DNA of 64,000 nt. Source: Myxococcaceae bacterium JPH2. GTDB lineage: Bacteria; Myxococcota; Myxococcia; Myxococcales; Myxococcaceae. The notes under the pieces are model-generated. The model searched no databases, was not told the origin of the DNA, and saw only the letters and a program-made list of their open reading frames with translations. Numbering within the stretch: the stretch's first letter is position 1; every line of letters starts with the position of its first letter. Positions 29,036-37,024 of the stretch are shown one piece after another. Position numbers and translations under genes: made by a program. The stretch spans positions 310,001 to 374,000 of the forward strand of contig JAEMGR010000005.1 in assembly GCA_016458225.1 (NCBI GenBank). Direction: 5' to 3'.

Positions 29036-30201
29036 ATCCGCCCGAGCCCGTCCACGAGGACCTGGAGCGCGGCGGTGAAGCGCTCGGGCGGCGCCAGCAG
29101 CGAGAGCACCAGGAAGGCACCGCCCTCGAAGTCGTAGAAGTATCCCGGTTGGACTCGCACGCCCGCGTCGAGCAGCGCGAGGCACGCGGCCTCTTCCCCG
29201 GGCTCGGCGGGCACGCGCAGCACCGCGTTCCAGCCGCCGTGCGCTCGCACCACGTCCCAGGTCGCCCCGCGTGGCCTTGCGGCGAGCAGTCGCGCGCGGT
29301 TCGCGAGCACCCGCTCACGCAGCGCCTGTTGGAAGCAAGGCGCGTGGGCCAGGAGCGCGGGCACGGCGTGTTGCGCGGGCGTGTTCACGGACAGGAACGC
29401 GTCCGCCACCCACTCCAATCGGGCCAGGGCTTCGTCACGCAGTGGCTCGGGGCCGCCCACGTGCGTCCAGCCCACCTTGAGGCCGGGCAGGCCCACGGAC
29501 TTGGACAGCCCACCGAGCGCGAAGGTGAGGCAGGGCAGCGCGCGGCCCGCCACGGTGGGCACGCGGTCCGGCTCGTCGTCCCAGGGGAACTCGGAGAAGA
29601 CCTCGTCGCAGATGAGCGCCAGGCCTCGGCGCGCGCAGACGTCCGCGAGCGCGGCGAGTTCTCCCTCGTGCAGGAAGTGGCCGGTGGGGTTGCCGGGGTT
29701 CACCACCACCACGGCGCGGGTGCGCGCATCGCACGCGGCCTCCACCGCGCCCGCGTCCAGGCCGAAGCCATGCGCTTGCGGCAGGCGATAGGCACGCGTC
29801 TGGACGCCCTCCAGTCTCGCGAGGACGTCCACCAGGGGGTAGCACGGCGCGGGCACGAGCACGGTGTCCCCGGGCTCGCACAGGAGCTTGAGGAGCCAGC
29901 CGTAGGTCTCGCTGGTGCTCGCGGACAGGAGGATGTGCTCGGCGGACACGTGAGCGCCGCGCGCGAGCCAGGACTCCGCCACGGCGTGACGGGCGGAGGT
30001 CAGGCCCAGGGGCTCCGGGGCATAGCCCAGGCCCCCGGGGAGCGACAGGAGGTCCACGTCGGGCGCGGGCAGGCCCACGCGCGTGGGGTTGGACTCGGTG
30101 AGGTCCAGGAGTGGAAGCCCGCGCGCCTGTCGCGCCGCGTGGGCCTCGGTGAGCGCGTTGGGCGCTCGGGGGAAGTCCGTTCGGAGGGAGAAGCGGCTCA
30201 C
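29020..30201 (-). CDS. PLP-dependent class I/II aminotransferase
   Basis: 393 residues, fold type I. Signatures: LDLTESNPTRVGLPAPD at the N-terminus, ASTSETYGWLLKLLCEPGD, APCYPLVDVLA, NPGNPTGHFLHEGEL (168-182), Asp199 in ALICDEVFSEF, and the Schiff-base Lys234 in GGLSKSVGLPGLKVGW. The C-terminal Arg expected for carboxylate binding is in the last third. Substrate is uncertain: it resembles the aspartate/tyrosine group and PatA-like enzymes. It is not bioA despite lying near bioBFD. The start is GTG 30199-30201, overlapping the stop of the 92-residue protein upstream (GTGA), so these two are translationally coupled. Confidence 0.88.
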   Translation of the reverse strand: MSRFSLRTDFPRAPNALTEAHAARQARGLPLLDLTESNPTRVGLPAPDVDLLSLPGGLGYAPEPLGLTSARHAVAESWLARGAHVSAEHILLSASTSETYGWLLKLLCEPGDTVLVPAPCYPLVDVLARLEGVQTRAYRLPQAHGFGLDAGAVEAACDARTRAVVVVNPGNPTGHFLHEGELAALADVCARRGLALICDEVFSEFPWDDEPDRVPTVAGRALPCLTFALGGLSKSVGLPGLKVGWTHVGGPEPLRDEALARLEWVADAFLSVNTPAQHAVPALLAHAPCFQQALRERVLANRARLLAARPRGATWDVVRAHGGWNAVLRVPAEPGEEAACLALLDAGVRVQPGYFYDFEGGAFLVLSLLAPPERFTAALQVLVDGLGRMFPAG

Positions 30202-30476
30202 AGCCCCGTTTGGAGCATCGCGTTCGCGACGCGGCGGATCAGGTCGCGGCGCAGCTCCTGCCGACAGTATTCGATGGCCTTGTCATGGGGCTTGGGGAGT
30301 TCCGGATCGCGGGTGCGCAGCGCCGTCCGAAGCACAAGCTCCACCTTCGAAGGTTCGAGGTGGAACAGCCGAGGGCCGTCCTTCTGGAGAAAGTACGAGA
30401 GCCCGCGCTGATCAATGAGCTTGAGGAAGAAGCGCCGGACGTCCGCGAGGAGCGTGAGGTCGATGATGTCCGCCAT
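30198..30476 (-). CDS. 92-residue helical protein coupled to the aminotransferase
   Basis: MADIIDLTLLADVRRFFLKL begins a small, soluble, basic helical protein with no recognised domain. The segment PRLFHLEPSKVELVLRTALR and a C-terminal RRDLIRRVANAM helix are its main features. Its stop overlaps the aminotransferase start by four bases. ATG 30474-30476 is preferred over an upstream ATG at 30533 whose extra 19 residues look random. It starts 114 bp after the end of bioD on the same strand, so it may be read from the bio operon or its own promoter. Confidence 0.7.
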   Translation of the reverse strand: MADIIDLTLLADVRRFFLKLIDQRGLSYFLQKDGPRLFHLEPSKVELVLRTALRTRDPELPKPHDKAIEYCRQELRRDLIRRVANAMLQTGL

Positions 30477-30590
30477 TCGTGACGGCTTTCTCGCGCGGAA
30501 AAAACGACACGTCCATTTCACGGACGTGCACACGCGAAAACTTGCGCGACCTGTAGCACTCCTCCGGACGGCGAAGCGCCGGAGGCCGAT

Positions 30591-31286
30591 TTATCGGCCT
30601 CGCGCGCGTTCGCTCACCAGCGGGCGGAGCGCGCGACGGAACGCGGCGTGGCGCGCGCGCGCATCCTCCAGGTAAGGCACCGGTCCCAGGACCGGAACGC
30701 CGTGACGCGCTTCCAAAAACTGGCGGTTGTCGCGTTCGGAGGGATCACGCGCGGCCGTGGAACGCGACAGCACCACCGCGCGCACCGGCACCTCGCGCGC
30801 GGCCAGCGCCTCCAGCGACAGCGCGACGTGGTTGAGCGTGCCCAGGCCCGCGCGCGCCACCAGCACCACGGGCAGGCGCAGCACCTGGATGAGGTCGATG
30901 ACGTCGTGCTTGGCGTCCAGCGGCACGAACAGACCGCCCGCGCCCTCCACCACCACGGGCCCGGTGCGCAGCCGCTCCCAGGCGGCGAGCGTGACGCGGA
31001 AGTCCGGCTCCCGCCCCAGGCGGTGCGCGGCGATGCCCGGGGCCAGCGGCGCGCGGAAGCGGTGCGGACACACGGCCTCCACCGGCAGCGTGCTGCCCGC
31101 CGCCTCGCGCAGCGCCAGCGCGTCCGCGGGGTGCTTCAGCGACTCGCAGCCGCTCTCGTAGGGCTTGAAGCCCTGGGGCTGCACGCCCGCGTCCGCCAAC
31201 AACGACAGGAGCGCGCGCGACACCTGCGTCTTGCCCACGCCCGTGTCGGTGCCGGTGACGAAGACCTGGAACGGAGCCTTAGCCAT
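30591..31286 (-). CDS. bioD: Dethiobiotin synthetase
   Basis: ATP-dependent closure of the ureido ring: DAPA + CO2 + ATP to dethiobiotin. 231 residues. P-loop [17 protein letters not shown] (Gly12-Lys19-Thr20), [10 protein letters not shown] (substrate Lys and acidic residue) and [14 protein letters not shown] (the EGAGG motif) are all intact. [20 protein letters not shown] follows. The start ATG overlaps the end of bioF by 8 bases. Third gene of bioB-bioF-bioD; bioA and bioC are not in the window. Confidence 0.96.
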   Translation of the reverse strand: MAKAPFQVFVTGTDTGVGKTQVSRALLSLLADAGVQPQGFKPYESGCESLKHPADALALREAAGSTLPVEAVCPHRFRAPLAPGIAAHRLGREPDFRVTLAAWERLRTGPVVVEGAGGLFVPLDAKHDVIDLIQVLRLPVVLVARAGLGTLNHVALSLEALAAREVPVRAVVLSRSTAARDPSERDNRQFLEARHGVPVLGPVPYLEDARARHAAFRRALRPLVSERARGR

Positions 31287-32451
31287 GGAACACCCCCACC
31301 GCGCGCAGCGCGTCCAGCGCCAGGTCCAGGTGCCCCATCGTGTGGCCCGCGGACAGGCAGAAGCGCAGGCGGCTCGTCCCCTCGGGGACGGTGGGCGGAC
31401 GGATGGCCTTCACCAGGATGCCGCGCTCGCGCAGACGGCGGGCGGCGTCGAGCGCCCTCTCGGGCTCGCCCAGGACGACCGGGAAGATGGCGCTGCGCGT
31501 CTCCGCCGGGAGCCCCAGCGCGCGCAGCCCCTCGGCGAAGCGGCGGATGTTGCGCCAGAGCTGCGCACGCAAGTCGGGCACGCCCTCCACCATGTCCACC
31601 GCGGCCTCGGCGGCGGCGCACAGCGCGGCGGGCAGCGCGGTGGAGAAGATGAACGGCCGCGCCCGGCTGATGAGCAGGTCCACCACCGCGCGCGACGTGG
31701 CCACGTAGGCCCCCATGCCGCCCAGCGACTTGCTCAGCGTGCCCATCCGCAGGTCCACCCGGTCCTCCAGGCCCAGCTCCTCGCACAGGCCCGCGCCCCG
31801 AGCGCCCAGCACGCCCGTGGCGTGGGCCTCGTCCACCATCAGGGCCGCGCCATGGGCCTCGCATGCCTCCACCAGCTCGGCGAGCGGCGCCACGTCTCCG
31901 TCCATGGAGAACACCGTGTCGGTGACCACCAGCTTGCGCCGCGCCTCCGTGCGCGCCAGGGCGTCGCGGAGCGCGGACACGTCCGCGTGCGGATAGACGA
32001 CGACGCGCGCGCGGGACAGGCGACAGCCATCCACCAGCGACGCGTGGTTGAGCGCGTCCGAGAACACCGCGTCCTCGGGCCCCACCAGCGCGGGGAGGAT
32101 GCCCGTGTTGGCCGCATAGCCGGAGTTGAAGAGGAGCACCGCCTCGGCGCGCTCGAAGGCGGCCAGCCGCGCCTCCAGTCGATGGTGCGCGGGCGTGTCC
32201 CCCACCACCAGCCGGCTGGCGCCCGTGCCCAGGCCCAGGTGCTCCACCGCGAGCCGCGCCGCCTCGCGCACCGGGGCCGACGACGCCAGCCCCAGGTAGT
32301 CATTCGAGGAGAAGTTGATCAGCGTCTCGCCGCCCAGCCGCACCACCGGGCCCTGCGGCGAGTCGAGCGGCTCCACGTAGCGACGCAGCCCGCGGGCGGA
32401 GAGAGTCTCCAGGTCCGCGCGGGCCCATGCCGCCGTCACTCCACCACTCAT
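31279..32451 (-). CDS. bioF: 8-Amino-7-oxononanoate synthase
   Basis: PLP enzyme condensing pimeloyl-ACP/CoA with L-alanine, 390 residues. Alpha-oxoamine synthase motifs: [77 protein letters not shown] (PLP-ring Asp/His), and the Schiff-base lysine in [14 protein letters not shown]. Start ATG 32449-32451 overlaps the bioB stop by one base (TGATG). Other family members (Kbl, SPT) are less likely because of the adjacent bioB and bioD. Confidence 0.96.
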   Translation of the reverse strand: MSGGVTAAWARADLETLSARGLRRYVEPLDSPQGPVVRLGGETLINFSSNDYLGLASSAPVREAARLAVEHLGLGTGASRLVVGDTPAHHRLEARLAAFERAEAVLLFNSGYAANTGILPALVGPEDAVFSDALNHASLVDGCRLSRARVVVYPHADVSALRDALARTEARRKLVVTDTVFSMDGDVAPLAELVEACEAHGAALMVDEAHATGVLGARGAGLCEELGLEDRVDLRMGTLSKSLGGMGAYVATSRAVVDLLISRARPFIFSTALPAALCAAAEAAVDMVEGVPDLRAQLWRNIRRFAEGLRALGLPAETRSAIFPVVLGEPERALDAARRLRERGILVKAIRPPTVPEGTSRLRFCLSAGHTMGHLDLALDALRAVGVFHG

Positions 32452-33479
32452 CACGGCTCCTGTCGGGGCTCCAGCGGCCGGATGCCGGCCTTCTCCAGGA
32501 GCGCCATGTCCTGCGTGTACTGGGGGTTGCCGGTGGTCAGCAGCTTCTCGCCGAAGAAGAGCGAGTTGGCGCCCGCCATCATGCAAAGCAGCTGGGCCTC
32601 CTCGTTCATCTGCATGCGGCCGGCGGACAGGCGCACCATGGACTGCGGCATGAGGATGCGCGCGGTGGCGATGGTGCGCACCATCTCGATGGACTCGACG
32701 CGCTTCTGCTCGGCCAGCGGCGTGCCCGCCACGGGGACCAGCGCGTTGATGGGCACCGACTCCGGGTGCATCTCCTGATTGGCCAGCGTGCGCAGCAGGT
32801 TGCAGCGGTCGTCCACGGACTCGCCCATGCCGATGATGCCACCGCAGCACACGGAGATGCCCGCGTCACGCACGCGCGCCAGCGTGTTCAGCCGGTCCTG
32901 GTACGTGCGCGTGGAGATGATGTCCTCGTAGTGCTCGGAGGACGTGTCCAGGTTGTGGTTGTACGCGGTGAGCCCTGCGTCCTTGAGGCGCCGAGCCTGC
33001 GCGTCGGACACCATGCCCAGCGTGGCGCAGGCCTCCATGCCCATCGCGCGCACGCCGCGCACCATCTCCAGCACGCTGTCGAACTGCGGGCCGTCCTTCA
33101 CCTCGCGCCAGGCCGCGCCCATGCAGAAGCGGGTGGCGCCGGCCTCGCGCGCCTGCGACGCGGACTTGAGCACCTCCGGCACCGACATCAGCTTCTCCGC
33201 CTGGACGCCCGTCTTGTAGCGCGCCGCCTGCGGGCAGTACGCGCAGTCCTCCGGGCACCCGCCCGTCTTGATGGACAGGAGCGAGCACAGCTGGACCTTG
33301 TTCTCCTGGAACACGGCCCGGTGCACCGTCTGCGCCCGGAACACCAGCTCCAGCAGCGGCAGGTCATAGAGCGCGCGAATCTCGGCGAGCGACCAGTCGT
33401 GACGCACGGTCACGCCCGGGGGCGGCGCGGCGACGTGGTGGGCATGGCCGTGGAAGGACTCGCTGGCGGACTCGGACAT
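32451..33479 (-). CDS. bioB: Biotin synthase
   Basis: Radical-SAM sulfur insertion into dethiobiotin, 342 residues. The cluster motif CPEDCAYC uses Cys75, Cys79 and Cys82. [72 protein letters not shown] and RLSAGRMQM are the family signatures, covering the auxiliary 2Fe-2S cysteines and Arg. A His-containing N-terminal stretch (FHGHAHHV, residues 9-16) is unusual but outside the fold. The ATG at 33477-33479 follows GAGGAG; a distant upstream ATG is not favoured. First gene of bioBFD, with its own promoter. Confidence 0.97.
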   Translation of the reverse strand: MSESASESFHGHAHHVAAPPPGVTVRHDWSLAEIRALYDLPLLELVFRAQTVHRAVFQENKVQLCSLLSIKTGGCPEDCAYCPQAARYKTGVQAEKLMSVPEVLKSASQAREAGATRFCMGAAWREVKDGPQFDSVLEMVRGVRAMGMEACATLGMVSDAQARRLKDAGLTAYNHNLDTSSEHYEDIISTRTYQDRLNTLARVRDAGISVCCGGIIGMGESVDDRCNLLRTLANQEMHPESVPINALVPVAGTPLAEQKRVESIEMVRTIATARILMPQSMVRLSAGRMQMNEEAQLLCMMAGANSLFFGEKLLTTGNPQYTQDMALLEKAGIRPLEPRQEP

Positions 33480-33510
33480 GGGCTCCTCGAGCAGGCGGGT
33501 GAGGGGCGCG

Positions 33511-33539
33511 AAACTGCGCGGTGCGCCGGGCATTGTCAA
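33511..33539 (-). promoter_or_regulatory. Candidate sigma-70 promoter of bioBFD
   Basis: On the minus strand a perfect TTGACA (33539-33534) is followed after 17 bases by CAGTTT (33516-33511), 31 bases before the bioB ATG. The -35 is ideal and the -10 poor, so activation or a relaxed -10 is possible. Confidence 0.45.
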
Positions 33540-33571
33540 CGCTGTCGCGAGAACAGGTTGACGACTTCCGG

Positions 33572-33627
33572 TCGGAGCATGGCTCCGAGTCTTTCTCGCC
33601 TTGACACCCCCGCTCGGCCGCCGAGCG
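33572..33627. promoter_or_regulatory. Two 7-3-7 palindromes between bioB and radA
   Basis: TCGGAGC-ATG-GCTCCGA (33572-33588) and CGCTCGG-CCG-CCGAGCG (33611-33627) are both perfect. The second begins 4 bp after a TTGACA (33601-33606) that could be a radA -35. They may be operators for one or both divergent genes, or the first a hairpin. Confidence 0.4.
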
Positions 33628-33685
33628 TGCGGCCCGGGGCGACGAGGCAGGGAAACGTCGGGGGTCTGGGGTAGACACCCAACCC

Positions 33686-35047
33686 ATGGCGAAGGCGAAG
33701 ACGCACTACACCTGCCAGGCGTGCGGGTATCAGTCGGCGAAGTGGCTCGGGAAGTGCCCGGACTGTGGCGCGTGGAGCTCCCTGGTGGAGGAGTCCGAGG
33801 CGAAGGCGGAGGACAAGCGCCCGGCCTGGGGCGCCTCGGGCGGTGCGGCGAAGCCGGTGCTGCTGCAGGACGTGACGGGGGAGACGGAGGCGCGGCGCCA
33901 GACGGGCATCGCCGAGTTCGACCGGGTGCTGGGCGGCGGCGTGGTGGCCGGCTCGCTCGTGCTCCTGGGCGGAGACCCCGGCATCGGCAAGTCCACGCTG
34001 CTGCTCGCGGCGTTGGACCGGCTGGCGCGCCACGGCCCGGTGCTCTACGTCTCGGGTGAAGAGAGCCTCCGCCAGACGAAGATGCGCGCCGAGCGCCTGC
34101 GCGTGGAGAGCCCCGCCATCCACCTGTTCGCGGAGACGGACGCGGAGCGCATCCTGAACGCGGCCGAGGCGCTCAAGCCCCAGGCACTGGTGGTGGACTC
34201 CATCCAGACCATGTACCTGCCGGACCTGGGCAACGCCCCGGGCAGCATCACCCAGGTGCGCGAGGTGGCCGGGCGGCTGATGGCCTTCGCCAAGCGCAGC
34301 GGCGTGCCCACCTTCATCGTGGGCCACGTCACGAAGGAAGGCTCCATCGCGGGCCCGCGCGTGCTGGAGCACATGGTGGACACCGTCCTCTACTTCGAGG
34401 GCGAGCGCGGCCACCCGTTCCGCATCCTGCGCGCGCACAAGAACCGCTTCGGCTCCACCAACGAGATTGGCGTCTTCGAGATGAAGGGCGCGGGCCTCGT
34501 GGAGGTTCCGGACCCCTCCGCCCTCTTCCTGTCCGAGCGCCCCACGGGCAAGTCCGGCAGCGTGGTGACGAGCACGCTCAACGGCACCCGGCCCCTGCTC
34601 GTGGAGGTCCAGGCGCTGGTGGCCCCCACCGGCTACGGCACCGCGCGGCGCACGGCCATCGGCGTGGACGGCAACCGCGTGGCGCTGCTGGCCGCCGTGC
34701 TGGAGAAGAAGGAGGAGATTCCCCTCGTGGGCTGCGACCTGTTCGTCAACGTCGCCGGCGGCATGCAGTTGAGCGAGCCCGCGTGCGACCTGGCCGTGTG
34801 CGCGGCGCTGGTCAGCAGCCTCCAGAACCGGCCGCTCGACGGCAAGACGCTGGTGCTGGGCGAAGTGGGGCTCGCGGGCGAGGTGCGCGCGGTGGGCCAG
34901 GTGGAGGCACGCCTCGCCGAGGCCGCGAAGATGGGCTTCCAGCGCGCCGTGCTGCCCCTGGGGAGCGCGCGCCGCGTGGAGGGCTCGCGACTCCAGCTCG
35001 TCGGCGTGGAGACGCTCGGCGAGGCGCTGACCGCCATGTTCGACTGA
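33686..35047 (+). CDS. radA: DNA repair protein RadA/Sms
   Basis: Branch-migration ATPase acting with RecA in homologous recombination, 453 residues. N-terminal zinc finger [18 protein letters not shown] (Cys10, 13, 24, 27). RecA-like ATPase with Walker [11 protein letters not shown] (95-104) and [13 protein letters not shown] (Walker B region), and the RadA-specific [15 protein letters not shown] motif. The C-terminal Lon-protease-like domain (about 290-453) includes [34 protein letters not shown] and [13 protein letters not shown] 33686 is 206 bp from the divergent bioB. Confidence 0.97.
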   Translation: MAKAKTHYTCQACGYQSAKWLGKCPDCGAWSSLVEESEAKAEDKRPAWGASGGAAKPVLLQDVTGETEARRQTGIAEFDRVLGGGVVAGSLVLLGGDPGIGKSTLLLAALDRLARHGPVLYVSGEESLRQTKMRAERLRVESPAIHLFAETDAERILNAAEALKPQALVVDSIQTMYLPDLGNAPGSITQVREVAGRLMAFAKRSGVPTFIVGHVTKEGSIAGPRVLEHMVDTVLYFEGERGHPFRILRAHKNRFGSTNEIGVFEMKGAGLVEVPDPSALFLSERPTGKSGSVVTSTLNGTRPLLVEVQALVAPTGYGTARRTAIGVDGNRVALLAAVLEKKEEIPLVGCDLFVNVAGGMQLSEPACDLAVCAALVSSLQNRPLDGKTLVLGEVGLAGEVRAVGQVEARLAEAAKMGFQRAVLPLGSARRVEGSRLQLVGVETLGEALTAMFD

Positions 35048-35076
35048 CCGCGCGCTCCACGCTCCGTCGCGGACAC

Positions 35077-35093
35077 ATTCACTTGAAGTGAAT
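35077..35093. promoter_or_regulatory. ATTCACTT-G-AAGTGAAT palindrome upstream of small lipoprotein
   Basis: Perfect 8-1-8 inverted repeat in an AT-rich patch of otherwise GC-rich DNA, 30 bp after the radA stop and 70 bp before the lipoprotein ATG. A further half-site (TTTCAC, 35098-35103) overlaps a second imperfect repeat (GTGAA-N6-TTCAC, 35088-35103). It looks like an operator at the lipoprotein promoter. Confidence 0.5.
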
Positions 35094-35163
35094 TTCATTT
35101 CACGGTGCGATGGGGCTCCCGGCTGCGCCAGACCCGGCGCCCGGTCCGCGACAGGGAGCAACC

Positions 35164-35478
35164 ATGAAGCGCTGGATGACGTGGGCAGCAGTGGGGCTGG
35201 CGGCCATCACCCTCGGGGCGTGCGGCGACGTGGGAAGCATGGAGCCCATGGACGAGGCGCCGGCCCAGGTGGAGCAGGGCATCGGCACGTCGCCTCTGTG
35301 CACGTCCGGGCAGACGTTGCAGGGCAAGACGGAGGTGACGGGCGCCTGTGGGACGTGTACCCAGGGAGGAGCCGCGGGAGCCAAGGGCGCCTACTATGAG
35401 GCGTGCTGTGGCTCCGGCGGCTGTACGGGCTGGAAGCTCATCAAGATGGTCTGCGTGACGCCCTGTGAGCTGAACTGA
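35164..35478 (+). CDS. Small cysteine-rich lipoprotein
   Basis: 104 residues. MKRWMTWAAVGLAAITLGAC is a lipoprotein signal with lipobox LGAC (Cys20). The mature part is short and acidic at first (EPMDEAPAQVEQGIG), then carries eight cysteines (LCTSGQ, ACGTC, EACCGSGGC, MVCVTPC), including an adjacent Cys pair, probably all disulfide-bonded. Such small Cys-rich lipoproteins are frequent in myxobacteria; no function is known. ATG 35164 follows GGGAGC. Its upstream AT-rich palindrome suggests strong regulation. Confidence 0.78.
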   Translation: MKRWMTWAAVGLAAITLGACGDVGSMEPMDEAPAQVEQGIGTSPLCTSGQTLQGKTEVTGACGTCTQGGAAGAKGAYYEACCGSGGCTGWKLIKMVCVTPCELN

Positions 35479-35521
35479 GCCCCACCGAGGGCAACGAGGA
35501 GGGCCGCAAGGCTCCGCGCGG

Positions 35522-37024
35522 ATGAAGCATCCCTTTGCATCCTCGCGCCCGTGGGAGGCGCTCGGCTCGCTGTCCGCGCGGCTCCTGGTGGCGTTCCTCG
35601 TGCCCACCCTGCTCTTCCTCACGCTCGCGGGCGTCACGGTGTACGCGTTGGCGCGCGCGAGCCTTGAGGACGAGCTGGGCACGGGCCTGTCCGCGCTGGC
35701 CGCGGCCACGGCCAGCCAGGTGAATGGCGAGCGCATGCTCACCATCGAGCCCGGAGATGACCAGGGCGGCACGCGCACGTGGCGAGCGCTCGCGAGGCTC
35801 CTGGATGGCGTGCGCACGGCCAGCGGGGTGCGGCGCATCTACGCGGTGGACACGGCGGGACGCGTGCGCGCGGACTCCACCGGCAGCCTCCCGGTGGGCG
35901 CCGAGGTGCCCGAACTCGCGAGGGACCGGCTGGAGCTGTCGCGCGTGTTCGCGGGCGGGCGCGCGGCCAGCCAGGTGCTGTTCACGGGCTCGGACGGACA
36001 GCTCTACAAGACGGGCTACGCGCCCATCCTCCAGGACGGACAGGTGGTGGGCGCGGTGGCCGTGGAGGGCAGCGCCGCGTACTTCGTCCCGCTGCGCCGG
36101 ATGGGGCGCGCCTTCGCGGTGGCGAGCGCGGTGGCGCTCCTGGTGTTGGCGCTCATCGCGGTGCTCACCGCGCGCGGGCTGGCGCGACCGCTCGGGCGAC
36201 TGATGGACTCGGCGCTGCGCATCGGCCGAGGCGACCTGACGACGCCGGTGCCCCCCGAGCCCACGCGCGAGATTGGCGTGCTCGCGCGCGAACTCGAAGA
36301 GATGCGCCGCGCGCTGGAGGGACGAGACCGTCAGCTCAAGCTCATGCTCGCGGGCGTGGCCCATGAGGTGCGAAACCCGCTGGGCGGAATCGCGCTGTTC
36401 AGCGGGCTCTTGGACGAGGACCTCAAGGCCGGCTCACACCCGGAGGCCGGCGCGCATGTCGCGCGCATCCAGCGCGAGGTGGCGTACCTGCAGCGCATCG
36501 TCGAGGACTTCCTCGCCTTCGCGCGCGAGCAGCCGCTGGCGCGTGCTCCCGTGGAGGCCCCCGCGCTCGTGGACGGGGCGTGTGAGCTGCTCTCGATGGA
36601 GGCGGAAGCCCGCGGCGTGGTGCTGGAGGTGGACGCCGCGCCCGCGCGCCTGGAAGCAGATGGAAGCCTGCTCACCGCCGCGCTGGTGAACCTGGTGAAG
36701 AACGCCGTGCAGGCCTCGCCGCCCGGTGCCCCCGTGCGCGTGACGGGCCACGCCCAGGATGGCCGCTACACCATCCACGTGCGCGACCAAGGCCCCGGCG
36801 TCCCGGAGACCCAACGCGAGCGCATCTTCGAGCCCTTCTTCACCACGCGCGAGCAGGGCACCGGCCTGGGCCTGCCGCTCGCGCGAAAGATTGCCCGCGC
36901 GCACGGCGGCGAGCTGGCGCTGACGTCTCAGCCCGGCGCCACCACCTTCCTGCTCACCCTGCCGCTGGCGCCCCAGGAGGCTCCGGAGCCACAGGCACGG
37001 GGTCCTCGTCCTCGTGGACGTTGA
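35522..37024 (+). CDS. Membrane sensor histidine kinase with HAMP
   Basis: 500 residues. Two spans (about 20-44 and 197-222) flank a periplasmic sensor (about 45-195) resembling dCache/sCache input (RRIYAVDTAGRVRADSTGSL and QLYKTGYAPILQDGQVVGAV). HAMP covers about 222-275. HisKA contains MLAGVAHEVRNPLGGI with His281. The HATPase has LVNLVKNAVQAS (N-box), DQGPGVPE (G1) and GTGLGLPLARKIARAHGG (G2). The cytoplasmic layout resembles NtrB/ZraS-type kinases that usually pair with NtrC-type regulators, so the NtrC-family gene 3.7 kb downstream is a candidate partner. Its last 71 bases overlap the 3' end of the convergent chemoreceptor gene. Confidence 0.9.
   Translation: MKHPFASSRPWEALGSLSARLLVAFLVPTLLFLTLAGVTVYALARASLEDELGTGLSALAAATASQVNGERMLTIEPGDDQGGTRTWRALARLLDGVRTASGVRRIYAVDTAGRVRADSTGSLPVGAEVPELARDRLELSRVFAGGRAASQVLFTGSDGQLYKTGYAPILQDGQVVGAVAVEGSAAYFVPLRRMGRAFAVASAVALLVLALIAVLTARGLARPLGRLMDSALRIGRGDLTTPVPPEPTREIGVLARELEEMRRALEGRDRQLKLMLAGVAHEVRNPLGGIALFSGLLDEDLKAGSHPEAGAHVARIQREVAYLQRIVEDFLAFAREQPLARAPVEAPALVDGACELLSMEAEARGVVLEVDAAPARLEADGSLLTAALVNLVKNAVQASPPGAPVRVTGHAQDGRYTIHVRDQGPGVPETQRERIFEPFFTTREQGTGLGLPLARKIARAHGGELALTSQPGATTFLLTLPLAPQEAPEPQARGPRPRGR

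Noticed and set aside
29020-30201. Reading the aminotransferase as bioA because of adjacent bioBFD
   Set aside because: It has class I/II motifs and length, not the class III pattern of BioA.
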